This document shows, piece after piece, positions 9,447 to 19,293 of a DNA stretch of 64,000 nt. This stretch comes from Pseudomonas poae. GTDB taxonomy: Bacteria; Pseudomonadota; Gammaproteobacteria; Pseudomonadales; Pseudomonadaceae. Made by a program: the position numbers and the translations under genes. Position 1 is the stretch's first letter. Each line of letters starts with the position of its first letter. The notes beneath the pieces were generated by a model that worked only from the letters and a program-made list of their open reading frames with translations, was not told where the DNA came from and made no database searches. The stretch is taken from positions 4,726,001 to 4,790,000 of the forward strand of contig CP034537.1 in NCBI GenBank assembly GCA_004000515.1, written 5' to 3'.

Positions 9447-10378
9447 TGCGCTTAGCTTGGAGTGGACTGTTTACGGTGCTGTGCGGGGTTTCGCTACTGG
9501 TCGGTGCGCGTGAGATCGACGTGTGGACATTCTCCGGTGATGCCTGGCTGACGCTGACCGCCAGCCGCTTGCCGCGCCTGGCCGCATTGGTACTGACCGG
9601 CGTGGGGTTGGCGGTGTGCGGGGTGATCCTGCAGCACATCCTGCGCAACAAGTTTGTCGAGCCGGCTACCACGGGCGGGCTGGACGCGGCCAAGCTCGGC
9701 ATCCTCGTGTCGTTGGTGCTGATGCCCGCCGCCAGCCCCATGACGCGCATGCTGTTTGCATTGGCGTGCTGTTTCGCCGCGAGCCTGGGGTTCCTGGCGA
9801 TCATCCGGCGCATTCGCTTTCAGAACACGCTGCTGGTGCCGGTCATTGGCCTCATGTATGGCGGGGTACTCAGTGCCATCGCCGAGTTCTTTGCCTACCG
9901 CCACAATATCCTGCAAAGCATGCAGGGCTGGTTGCTGGGTGACTTTTCCAAGGTGGTGCAGGGCAATTACGAGATCATCTATTTGATCCTGCCCATCGTT
10001 GCACTGACCTACCTGTACGCCCATCGCTTCACCGTGCTGGGCATGGGCGAGGGCATGGCCACCAGCCTGGGGCTGAACTACGCAGCGACTGCCGCGCTGG
10101 GGTTGTTGCTGGTGGCGGTGACGGTGGCTGCGACGGTCATCACCGTCGGTTCGATTGCATTTGTCGGGCTGGTGATCCCTAACCTGGTGGCGCTGCACTA
10201 CGGCGAAAACCTCAGCCGCACGCTGCCCATCGTCGCCATGGGCGGTGCCGCATTGTTGCTGGTCTGCGACCTGCTTGGCCGGCTGTTGATCTTTCCGTTC
10301 GAAGTGCCGATCGGCCTGACCGCGGGCATCGTCGGTGGGGTGCTGTTCCTCGCGCTGATCGTCTGGAGGCACCGATGA
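9443..10378 (+). CDS. FecCD-family siderophore permease 1 (FatD/VctD-like)
   Basis: 311-residue, multi-helix inner-membrane permease of the FecCD/BtuC family. Recognisable blocks are LPRLAALVLTGVGLAVCGVI (membrane helix with the family's R-L-P start), GLMYGGVLSAIAEF, and SIAFVGLVIPNLVALHYGEN (coupling helix region). It overlaps both neighbours by 4 bp. With the next permease, ATPase and binding protein it forms a type II ABC importer like FatBCDE/VctPDGC for catecholate-type ferric siderophores. The substrate is inferred. Confidence 0.87.
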   Translation: MMRLAWSGLFTVLCGVSLLVGAREIDVWTFSGDAWLTLTASRLPRLAALVLTGVGLAVCGVILQHILRNKFVEPATTGGLDAAKLGILVSLVLMPAASPMTRMLFALACCFAASLGFLAIIRRIRFQNTLLVPVIGLMYGGVLSAIAEFFAYRHNILQSMQGWLLGDFSKVVQGNYEIIYLILPIVALTYLYAHRFTVLGMGEGMATSLGLNYAATAALGLLLVAVTVAATVITVGSIAFVGLVIPNLVALHYGENLSRTLPIVAMGGAALLLVCDLLGRLLIFPFEVPIGLTAGIVGGVLFLALIVWRHR

Positions 10379-11307
10379 AGCGTCTGTGGGCTTTGGTGCT
10401 CAGCTTGGCCGTGGCGTTTGTGCTGTATGGCTCGGGCCTGGACTTCGACTACGTGATCCCCAAGCGTCTTATCCGGCTCTCGGCGATGTGCATTGGCGGG
10501 GTGTGCGTGGCGTGGTCGTCGATCATCTTCCAGACCCTCACCGGCAACCGCATCCTGACGCCGGCGATCATGGGCTATGAAGCAGTTTACCTGTTGTTCC
10601 AGGCACTGCTGGTGCTGGTGCTCGGCACCGCCAGCCTGGTGTTGCTGGGCAGCCAGGGCAACTTTGTACTGTCGGTGTTGTTGATGCTGGGTTACTCCTG
10701 GGCGATTCATCGCTGGTTGCTGCGCGACGGCAAGAACAACGTGTATTTCCTGCTGCTGTTGGGCTTGGTGTTGAGCATGGTGATCGGCACCATCACGCAG
10801 TTCGTACAGCTCAAGGTCAGCCCCGGCGAGTTCTCGATTTTGCTCGGGTTCAGCCAGGCTTCGTTTGGCCGCGTGCAACCCCTGCAACTGGTGTATTCGG
10901 GCCTGCTGGTGGCGCTGTTGTGCCTGGCGTTTGCGCGAACCTTGCCAACCTTGGACGTGCTTGCATTGGGGCGCGATCAAGCGGTGTCCCTGGGTGTGGA
11001 CTACCCGCGTACCGTGCGCCTGCAACTGGCCCTGGTCGCCACGCTGGTGGCGGTGTCCACCGCGTTGCTGGGGCCGACGGCATTCATGGGCGTGTTCGTT
11101 GCCAACACCACGTATGCGCTGGCGCGTACGTTTCGCCATGGGGTCACGTTGCCGATGGGCAGCGCGGTGGCCATCGCCATTTTCATCACGGCCCAGCTGC
11201 TGGTGGAGCACGTCTTCAACTACAAGACCACCGTCGGCATTCTCGTGAATCTGCTGTGCGGCGCGTATTTCCTCGCACTGATGCTGCGTACCCGAGGCAA
11301 CCCATGA
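10375..11307 (+). CDS. FecCD-family siderophore permease 2 (FatC/VctG-like)
   Basis: 310 residues, the second permease subunit. RLIRLSAMCIGGVCVAWSS and FQTLTGNRILTPAIMGYEA match the FatC/CeuC-type start, and LGPTAFMGVFVANTTYALAR the coupling segment. The highly hydrophobic protein has no signal peptide. It overlaps the preceding permease and the ATPase gene by 4 bp each, a pattern of tight translational coupling through the importer. Confidence 0.87.
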   Translation: MKRLWALVLSLAVAFVLYGSGLDFDYVIPKRLIRLSAMCIGGVCVAWSSIIFQTLTGNRILTPAIMGYEAVYLLFQALLVLVLGTASLVLLGSQGNFVLSVLLMLGYSWAIHRWLLRDGKNNVYFLLLLGLVLSMVIGTITQFVQLKVSPGEFSILLGFSQASFGRVQPLQLVYSGLLVALLCLAFARTLPTLDVLALGRDQAVSLGVDYPRTVRLQLALVATLVAVSTALLGPTAFMGVFVANTTYALARTFRHGVTLPMGSAVAIAIFITAQLLVEHVFNYKTTVGILVNLLCGAYFLALMLRTRGNP

Positions 11308-12064
11308 TCACTGTGCAAAACCTCAGCAAGGCGTACGGCGCCAAGACCGTGCTGTCCGGCGTGAGCACTGGCTTTCCGCGCAGCGGCTGACGTCGTTGAT
11401 CGGCCCCAATGGCGCGGGCAAAACCACGCTGTTGATGATGATCGCGCGGCTGATGCATCCCAGCGGTGGCGACATCCTGCTCGACGGTCGCAAGGCGGGG
11501 GACATCCCCATCCGTGACTACGCCAAGCGCGTCGCCACCTTGCGCCAGGCGCCGGATTTCAACCTGCGGCTCACCGTCGAGGAACTGGTCGCCTTCGGGC
11601 GCTTCCCCTACAGCCGTGGCGCGCTCACGGCAGAGGACCGACGCGTTATCGACGAGGCCCTGACGTTCCTGGAACTTCAACCGCTGCGCCACGCCTACCT
11701 TGAGGAGCTCAGTGGCGGGCAGCGCCAGATGGCGTTCCTGGCCATGACCGTCGCCCAGCAAACCGAGTGCCTGTTGCTGGATGAGCCTCTCAACAACCTC
11801 GATATCAAGCACGCCGTGCACATCATGCGTGCGCTGCGAAGGCTGTGTGACGAGCAGGGCCGCACGGTGATCCTGGTGGTGCATGACATCAATTTTGCGG
11901 CCCATTACTCGGACCACATCGTCGCCATGAAAGCGGGCGCAGTGCACTGCACCGGCAGCGTGGCCGAGGTGGTCACCGAAGCGCTTGCGCGAACTGTACG
12001 ACCTCGACTTCCAGATCACCCACAGCGCGCGCGGGCGGCTGTGCAACTACTCAATCCCGCATGA
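11304..12064 (+). CDS. Siderophore ABC importer ATPase (FecE/FatE-like; frameshifted)
   Basis: The ATG at 11304 overlaps the permease stop. Walker A GPNGAGKTT, signature LSGGQRQM, Walker B LLLDEPLNNLD, H-loop VVHDINFA. The frame slips near 11385 (SGLTSLIGPNGAG restored by one base). It slips twice more near the end: an extra T at ~11991 and a T missing at ~12050, which together restore LRELYDLDFQITHSARGRLC and NYFNPA before the stop at 12064. About 253 residues, normal for the family. It energises the FecCD pair. Confidence 0.83.
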
Positions 12065-12072
12065 GAGAACCC

Positions 12073-13003
12073 ATGAAACGTCATCACTCCCCCTGGGCGT
12101 TTGCCCTGTTGCTGAGCGTGTTCGTCACGGGGCAGGCAGCCGCTGCGGCGCCTATCAGCGTGACCCACGCGCTGGGCACCACAGATCCAGCCACCGGTGC
12201 AGCGCGTGGTTGCCCTGGACATGAATGAAGTCGATTTCCTCGACCAATTGGGCGTGCCCGTGGCCGGTATGCCCAAGGACTTCGTGCCACAGTTCCTGCA
12301 GCGCTACAAGGACGATACGGCGGTGGTCGACACCGGCGCCATCGTGCAACCGAACCTGGAGCGGGTACACGCGGCCAGGCCGGACCTGATTCTCATCACC
12401 TCGTTGCAGGCCCAGCATTACGGCGAACTGAGCGAGATTGCGCCGACCTTGCATTTTGACGTGGATTACCGCGACAGCGAGGCGCGGCATATTGAGGTGA
12501 TCAAAAACCACCTGCTGAGGTTGGGGCAGGTCTTCGACAAGCAGTCACTCGCTCGCCAGCAGGTCGCCGCGCTTGACGCAAAAGTCGAGCAGGCGCGGCG
12601 TATCACCCAGGCGCGGCCCGAGCGCGCACTGGTGGTGCTGCATAACAACGGCGCGTTCAGCTCGTTTGGCGTGCAGTCGCGCTACGGCTTTGTGTTCACC
12701 GACCTGGGCGTGAAACCGGCAAGCCCGACCGCCGAGACCGGCTTGCATGGGCAACCGATTTCCAGCGAGTTCATCCAACAGGCCAACCCGGACATCCTCT
12801 ACGTGGTGGACCGCACCGCCGTGATGGAGCGCCGCCCGACGCTGGACGCGCAAAGCCTGGGCAACCCGTTATTGCGCCAGACCAATGCCTGGAAGAACGG
12901 GCGCGTGGTGTTCGTCGATGCCCAGGCCTGGTACGTCATGGCCGCCAGCCCGACGTCGATCAAGCGCGTGATCGACGATGTGATCAAAGGTTATCAGCCC
13001 TGA
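12073..13003 (+). CDS. Periplasmic siderophore-binding protein (FatB/CeuE/VctP-like; frameshifted)
   Basis: The ATG at 12073 opens a signal peptide (KRHHSPWAFALLLSVFVTG...AAAA, cleavage after ~residue 25). A one-base slip near 12180 separates it from the mature domain, which continues QRVVALDMNEVDFLDQLGV. The class III binding-protein fold is shown by PDLILITS, HNNGAFSSFG and the C-terminal SPTSIKRVIDDVIKGY. About 309 residues. The gene is nine bases after the ATPase and 67 bp before the TonB receptor. Such proteins carry ferric siderophore from receptor to permease. Confidence 0.83.
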
Positions 13004-13070
13004 TTCCAGGCGTTTAACCCGCTACACACTGCCAACACTAAAAAATACACACACCCTTACGGAGCCTTCC

Positions 13071-15278
13071 ATGACTCGCCGTACTCGTACCCCTGTGCCC
13101 GCTCGTCCAGGTTTTGCCCTCAAACGCAGTGCTGCTGCCGTACAAATCGCCTTGCTGGGGCTGGCGATCAGTGCCGCGCCGGTGTTCGCCGAAGAGGCGG
13201 AACGCACTGAAGAAAAACCCGTCTCCACCTTGCCTTCCATCCAGGTGGACGGCGAAATGGCCACCGCCGAATTGCCGCCCACCTATGCCGGTGACCAGGT
13301 GGCGTATGGCAGTCGTATCGGCCTGCTGGGCAACAAAGACTTTATGGAAACGCCGTTCAGCACCATCAGCTACACGGGAAAATTCATTGCCGACCGCCAG
13401 GCCCAAACCGTCACCGATGTGATTGCGGCCACCGATCCGGCGGTGTTCAGCAATGGCTTGAAAGGCACCTACAGCGAGAACTATTCCATCCGTGGCTTTG
13501 CCACCAGCATCAGCGACGTGACCATCGGCGGGCTGTTCGGTGTTGCGCCGTACTACCGCATCTCGCCGGAAATGTACGAGCGCATCGAAGTGCTCAAGGG
13601 CCCATCGGCGTTGCTTAACGGCATGCCGCCCGGTGGCTCGGTAGGCGGCACCGTCAACCTGGTGCCCAAGCGTGCCGGTGCCGAACCGCTGACCCGTTTC
13701 ACCACCACCTATAACTCCGATGCGCAATACGGCGGCCACCTCGATGTGGGGCGTCGGTTTGGCGAAGAGCAGCAGTTTGGTGTGCGGTTCAATGGCGTCT
13801 ATCGCGACGGCGATACGGCCACCGATCACCAACAACAGAAAGCCCAGTTGAATGCCCTCGGCCTGGATTGGCGTGGCGAACGTGCGCGGTTGTCGGTGGA
13901 CCTCTACAACAGCGAGGACCGCGTGCGCGGGCAGAACCGTGGGATCAGCCTGGCGCCCAACGTGTCGGTGCCCAAGCCACCCAAGTCCGACACCTTGCTG
14001 AACCCGGACTGGGCGTTTGTCGAGACCAAGGACAAAGGCGCGATTGTGCGCGGCGAGTTCGACTTGAGCGACCAGTTACTGGCCTACGCGGCGTTTGGTG
14101 CCAGCGAGACCCACTATCGCTACAGCGGGGCGATGTCGGCGACGGTCATCAACAACGCGGGCGATTTAAGCACCACCATGGGCCAATTGAAGATGGACAT
14201 CGAAAAGACCTCAGGCGAGGCCGGTCTCCGGTGGCAATTGCAAACCGGGCCGGTGGCACACCAGTGGGTGGTGAATGCCACGCGCTATGCAGACAAACAG
14301 AAAGACTACGGTCGTCGTTCGGTGCCAGGCGCCAATTGGGTCACCAATATCTATCACCCGACCTGGGGGCCGCAGGCGGCACAAAGCTTCCCGGCAGTGG
14401 CTCACACTGAATCCGAGCTGACCAGCTATGGCGTGGCCGACACCCTGTCGATCCTAGACGACAAGGTGCAGCTGACCCTCGGCGTGCGTCGCCAAAACGT
14501 TGTCACCGACACGTTCAGCGTCACCACCGGCGCCCGCAACAAACCCGGTTATGACGAGGGCGCCACCACACCGGCTGCCGCGTTGGTGGTCAAGGTCACA
14601 GAGCAGGTGTCGGTGTACGCCAACTACATCGAGGGCTTGAGCAAGGGCGCCATGGCGCCGATGACAGCGGCCAACTACGGTGACGTGTTTGCGCCGTACA
14701 AAACCAAGCAAAAGGAAGTGGGCCTCAAGCTGGACCTTGGCACGTTCACCCACACCCTCAGCCTGTACCAGATCGAGCGCCCCGGCAGCTTCACCGACCC
14801 GGTCACCAACGTGTTTTCGTTTGGTGGCGAGCAACGTAACCGTGGGATTGAGTGGGGCTTCTTCGGTTCGCCGCTGGACGATGTGCGCTTGATGGGCGGC
14901 GTGGCCCATGTCGACCCCAAAGTGACCAAGTCGGTCGGTGGCCGCTACGACGGCAACACAGCAACCGGCGAGCCCAAGCTGCAAGGCAAGCTCGGCGCCG
15001 AGTGGGACACACCAGTCCTGCGGGGGTTGACCTTGACCGCCAACGCCACCGCGATCTCGCGGCAATACATCGATGCCGACAACACACAGACCATTCCCGG
15101 CTATACCTTGTTTGACGTCGGCACGCGCTACGCCACGCAAATCGCCAGTCGCCCGGTGACCCTGCGCGGCACGGTGACCAACGTGACGAACAAGGCCTAT
15201 TGGGGCATGCCGCTGACGTCGAGCCTGGGCCTGGGAGCGCCACGTACGTTTGAGCTATCGGCGACGGTGGACTTCTGA
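13071..15278 (+). CDS. TonB-dependent siderophore receptor
   Basis: 735-residue outer-membrane receptor, uninterrupted. The signal peptide (~40 residues) ends near SAAPVFAEEAE. There is no long N-terminal signalling domain, so it is a plain transducer-less receptor. The plug carries YSIRGFATSISD (~residues 142-153) and RIEVLKGPSALLNGMPPGG (~174-192). The barrel ends with a C-terminal Phe (ELSATVDF), as needed for Bam insertion. AAGGAGC-like ribosome site upstream. It is the likely entry point for the siderophore handled by the upstream importer. The ligand (hydroxamate, catecholate or other) cannot be named with confidence. Confidence 0.9.
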   Translation: MTRRTRTPVPARPGFALKRSAAAVQIALLGLAISAAPVFAEEAERTEEKPVSTLPSIQVDGEMATAELPPTYAGDQVAYGSRIGLLGNKDFMETPFSTISYTGKFIADRQAQTVTDVIAATDPAVFSNGLKGTYSENYSIRGFATSISDVTIGGLFGVAPYYRISPEMYERIEVLKGPSALLNGMPPGGSVGGTVNLVPKRAGAEPLTRFTTTYNSDAQYGGHLDVGRRFGEEQQFGVRFNGVYRDGDTATDHQQQKAQLNALGLDWRGERARLSVDLYNSEDRVRGQNRGISLAPNVSVPKPPKSDTLLNPDWAFVETKDKGAIVRGEFDLSDQLLAYAAFGASETHYRYSGAMSATVINNAGDLSTTMGQLKMDIEKTSGEAGLRWQLQTGPVAHQWVVNATRYADKQKDYGRRSVPGANWVTNIYHPTWGPQAAQSFPAVAHTESELTSYGVADTLSILDDKVQLTLGVRRQNVVTDTFSVTTGARNKPGYDEGATTPAAALVVKVTEQVSVYANYIEGLSKGAMAPMTAANYGDVFAPYKTKQKEVGLKLDLGTFTHTLSLYQIERPGSFTDPVTNVFSFGGEQRNRGIEWGFFGSPLDDVRLMGGVAHVDPKVTKSVGGRYDGNTATGEPKLQGKLGAEWDTPVLRGLTLTANATAISRQYIDADNTQTIPGYTLFDVGTRYATQIASRPVTLRGTVTNVTNKAYWGMPLTSSLGLGAPRTFELSATVDF

Positions 15279-15303
15279 GTGCCAGGCGGGTCGCTATAGT
15301 TTT

Positions 15304-16331
15304 TTATAGATGATCCGCATCCACCACAGCCTTGGCGAACGCTGCGGGTGCTTCCTGCGGCAGGTTGTGGCCGATGCCGCCATTGATCTGGCGGAATTCG
15401 TATTTGCCGGTGAAGCGTTTGGCGTAATCCTCGGGCAAGGGTGCGGCGCGCCGTTGGCGTCGCCCTCCAAGGTGATGGTCGGTACACGAATGGCCGGGGC
15501 CTGGGCGAGTTTCTGTTCCAGCGGCGCGTAGTGGGGCTCGCCTTGCACCAGGCCCAGGCGCCAGCGGTAATTGAACACGGTGATGGCGACGTGATCCGGG
15601 TTCTGCAGGCCCTTGGCGCTGCGCTCGAAGGTGGCGTCGTCGAATTTCCATTGGGGCGAGGCGGTTTGCCAGATCAGCTTGGCAAAGTCATGGGTGTTTT
15701 TCTGGTAACCGGCGGCGCCCCGTTCGGTGGCGAAGTAGAACTGGTACCACCATTGCCGCTCGGCCTCTGGCGGCAGTGGATTTTTACCTGCGGCCTGGTT
15801 GCCGATCAGGTAGCCGCTGACGGACACCAGCGCCTTGACCCGCTCCGGCCACAGTGCCGAGACAATGTCCGCCGAGCGCGCGCCCCAGTCGTAGCCGCCG
15901 AGCACCGCTTGCTTGATTTTCAGCGCGTCCATGAAGTCGATCACGTCATTGGCCAACGCCGCCGGTTGGGCATTGCGCAGAGTCTTGTCCGAGAGGAAAT
16001 GCGTGTCGCCATAACCCCGTGCATAGGGGATCAGCACGCGATAACCCTTGGCTGCCAGCAACGGCGCGACCTGGGCGTAGCTGTCGATATCGTAGGGCCA
16101 ACCATGCAGCAGGATCACCGCCTGGCCGTCCGTCGGGCCGACTTCGGCGTAGGCCACATCCAGCAGGCCGGCCTTGACGTGCTTGAGCGCGCCGAAGGCC
16201 GATTGGGTGACGGGGGCGGGGATATTGATCTCCGGCATTTCGGCGCTGGCCCTGCCGATGATGCCCAATGGCAGCAGCGCAAAGGCCAGGTAGAGGGGAC
16301 GTTTGGAGCGGCGATTCAACTGAGCGTGCAT
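15304..16331 (-). CDS. Exported alpha/beta hydrolase, epoxide hydrolase/dehalogenase type (frameshifted)
   Basis: The signal peptide (~residues 1-30, to GRASAEMPE) is followed by an alpha/beta-hydrolase fold. The oxyanion segment is LLHGWPYDIDSY, and the nucleophile elbow GGYDWGARSA carries Asp, not Ser, as in epoxide hydrolases and haloalkane dehalogenases. Near 15440 the frame is lost. The neighbouring frame continues LPEDYAKRFTGKYEFRQING then GGIGHNLPQEAP (catalytic His) to the stop at 15304, so this is the true C-terminus, not the longer out-of-frame one. Convergent with the TonB receptor. Confidence 0.78.
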
Positions 16332-16424
16332 GGCGAGCCTCCTGCGGCTTGATGTGTGCCTGGCCGTCAGTTGAACGCGGTGCTGTGTCTGCTCTGTTTC
16401 AAAAAAACGCGAGAGTTAAAGGCT

Positions 16425-16461
16425 CTGTATCGCAATGGTCTACGTACACACTGCGATACAG
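16425..16461. terminator. Hairpin downstream of the autotransporter
   Basis: CTGTATCGCA (16425-16434) pairs with TGCGATACAG (16452-16461) across a 17-base loop, extendable with one mismatch. It lies 9 bp after the autotransporter stop. On the minus strand a T-run (TTTTTTT) follows only ~30 bases later, so it is a weak or non-classical terminator. Confidence 0.45.
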
Positions 16462-16469
16462 ATGGGGTG

Positions 16470-19046
16470 TCAAAACTCCATTCGCAATCCCACTGTGCCC
16501 TGGCGACCGTTGAAGGTATTGCTGTCCAGGTTGCGGTTGTAGCCGACTTCGCCGTACAGGTTGATACCGGATGCCACTTTAAGATTGACGCCAAGACTGA
16601 CCCCAATTGTGGTGGATTTCTGCTCGGTCACGATGTCTGTGACGTCTGCAAACGTCACCGTATTTTGCCCACCTTTTGTATGCCAGACGTTGGCACGCGC
16701 ATAGGGTTGCAGGAGCGTGCCACTGAGTGGGTAGTCGCCGCTCAGGCGCACGCCCAGCCGGGTGGTCACCAGAGTGTCGGCATCGTAGGAAACGTCGGAG
16801 ATGCCGTCGTTTTGGCTATCCAGTTTGGTCTTGCTGACGATGACCTGAGCCTGGGGCTCGATCATCCATTGTTGTGTGAGCGGCAGCGGCCAACCCACCT
16901 CTGCCGAAGCGGCCACGTTATGGCCACGCGTCTTCATTTTTACACCACGGTCTGACTCGTTGTGACCGTCGAAGCGGGTGCCCATTACCACCAGGTCCAG
17001 GTAGGCCCGGTTGGGGTTGATCAGCGTCCAGTACACGCCAAGGCTATCGCCGCGCAAGGTGGTGCTGCCAGCGTCCTTGTTTTGCCAGCCACCGTTGAAA
17101 CCCTTGATGTCACCGGTTAAACGGCTATGGCCGACGAAGAACCCGACGTGTTGGGGCAGGCCGTTGTCCAGGGTGTTGGCAAACACGTCACTGCCCACCT
17201 GAAACCCGGTAATCGAGCTGTCCAGCGTGGGGTTGACCGTGCCTGCAAAGCTTTGCCGGCTATTGCTGCCATACACCCGTCCCCAGCCTGCCGTGAGAGG
17301 GCTTGTCTGTAGCTGTTGGCTCTGGTCGCCCATGAGTTCGTGATAAGTCCCCAGCATGGCCTGGACGACTTGCTGTGCGGCCGGGAACAGCGTCGCGTAG
17401 ATCGGAACTTCCGGGCGGTAGATGGGGATTGGTGTGACGCCCGGGTTCGGTGGCAACGGCGGCGTTCCCTCTACGGGCGTCGGCAGTGGCACGATAATAA
17501 CCGGGTCAGGATTGGGCGGGGGGACGACAGGCACGGTGGAGCGCAAGTAGTAGTTTTCTGCGGTACCGGCAGTGACTCCGCCCTTGAACAGGTAGTAATC
17601 AAACGCACCGGCCGAGACGGGTGCCGCCAGGGTAAAGGCGCTGGCGCCACTGGTGGCACCGTTGGTGGCGAGCACGACTTGAATACCGTCCTGAAGCGTC
17701 GCCGCCCCTACGCCCCCGAGGTTAGTGATATTAATCCCTGTATTGCCTTGGATCGTGCCTTGGCTTACCACCAGTTTGTCGCTGGCCGAGCCATCGGCGC
17801 CCAGCACCGTTTGCAAGGCAAGCGTGCCGCCGGTGCCGTTGTAGTTGCCATTGACGGTCAGCGTATCGGTAGCGGTGGTACTGCCGGTGGTCATGTCGAT
17901 GGTTCCGCTGTTGTTCAGCGTCACCAATTGCCCAGCGGTGTAAGCGCTGAGAATGCCGGTGTCGACCAGCAATTTACTGCTGCCGCCAAGCGTCATGGTG
18001 CCAGTGCCTGTGCCTGGGTCACCGAACACAAAGGTGCCGCCAAGTTTGAAGCTGGCGTTGTTTTGCAGCCTCACTTGCTCCCACTGGGTATAGCGTCCCG
18101 GTGTATCAGCCTGGGTATTGTCGAGTATGAGCGTGTCGGTACCCAGGCCGCCGTCAATCAGCGGCGTCGTGGACAGTTGGGTTGCAGTCAGGTTCTGGAG
18201 AAGCGCGGTGTCAGTACCGTCGCCCATCAAGATAAGGCCCCGGATGACACCGCCGCCGATCCAATTGAACTGGTCGTTACCGGTGCTGGCAAGGATCTGC
18301 CCCCGATAGTGCCACCCGTGACGTTGATAACGTCGTTGCCACCACTGGTGCTGACGTTCCCGACGATAAGGCTGGTGCCCGAGACCAGAATCGTATCGTC
18401 GTCAAAGCCGGTCACCAGGTTGCCGAGGATCGTCCCGCCGCGCATATCGAACAGGTTTTTATCCAGCCTCATGTCGACGCGGCCAATGGTGCCGCCAGTC
18501 ATCAAGGCGTCATCCCCATTCAGGAAGGCCCCGGTGATGGTGCCCGCGTTCATGACAAACGTGTCGTGGGCGTCGCCCTGGTCCAGCGATGCAATGGTGC
18601 CCCCGCTGATTGAAAAGCTATCCCTGCCGTCTCCCTGAAACACGTTGCCAATTTGCCCGCCACTGATCTGCACAATATCCGCGCCCGAACCCTGTGTTAG
18701 CGATCCGCTGATCGAACCGTTGTTCATCTGGAAAATGTTGTTGCCGTCACCCTGATTCAGCGAACCGTTGATGTGCATGCCTGTGCTGTTGGCGTCAAGA
18801 AAGGTCACGACGTCGATACCTGCACCAAACGTGACATTTCCCGCGATGGTCCCGGTTCCCGACATGCTCAGCGTATTGTTGCCGCCATTGTCAGTGAACC
18901 CGGCAGCGCTGCCGCTGTTGCACGTATAAGTGTCATCCCCGGCGGTGGGGACGAGAATACAGGCACCCTGGCTGATAGCAGGCCAAGTGATCATGGCTAC
19001 CGAGCAGGCGAGATACAGGGAGAGAGGGTGTTGTCCGTGCGCGCAT
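16470..19046 (-). CDS. Autotransporter (type Va secretion), frameshifted
   Basis: The preferred start is ATG 19046 with GAGGA six bases upstream, giving MRARTTPS then LYLACSVAMITWPAISQG as signal peptide after one slip in the CTCTCTCCC tract. An ATG at 19087 is in the long frame but has no ribosome site. Residues ~40-290 are repeats of the form GG-x-I-x-G with G-x-G-x-D motifs (SISGGTIASLDQGDAHDTFV), predicted beta-helix passenger. A C missing from 18300-18304 splits the gene; corrected, GGTIGGQILASTGNDQFNW is continuous. A Pro-rich linker (~residues 540-580) precedes the C-terminal barrel, ending LRMEF. Surface display or adhesion is the likely role. Confidence 0.8.
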
Positions 19047-19293
19047 GATCCGTCCTCGTTCAAGGGGGATGTGTCCTGGACCTGCATAAGCAGGGCTCGG
19101 ACCAGACCATGACAACGTTACGCGCAGTACGGATCAGGGACAGCGGGTTACCTGTTTCGGAAAACAGCGGCCAATGCAAAGGGTTGGCATGGATTTCTCG
19201 ACTGCACATCAACCAGTGCAGGGCTTTTGCACCTTAGACGCAGTTCGATAAGGCCGCTACTGTCAGAAGTAACAGGTATAGACGAGAAGGGGG

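Noticed and set aside
13868..14410. 180-codon open frame inside the TonB receptor gene
   Set aside because: Shadow frame of an intact receptor with all family motifs.
15294..15440. Longer C-terminus of the epoxide-hydrolase-like protein (ending IIYKKL)
   Set aside because: The other frame carries the catalytic-His segment and conserved C-terminus, so the longer end is a frameshift product.
19047..19087. ATG at 19087 as autotransporter start
   Set aside because: No ribosome site, and the resulting N-terminus delays the signal peptide by ~25 polar residues.
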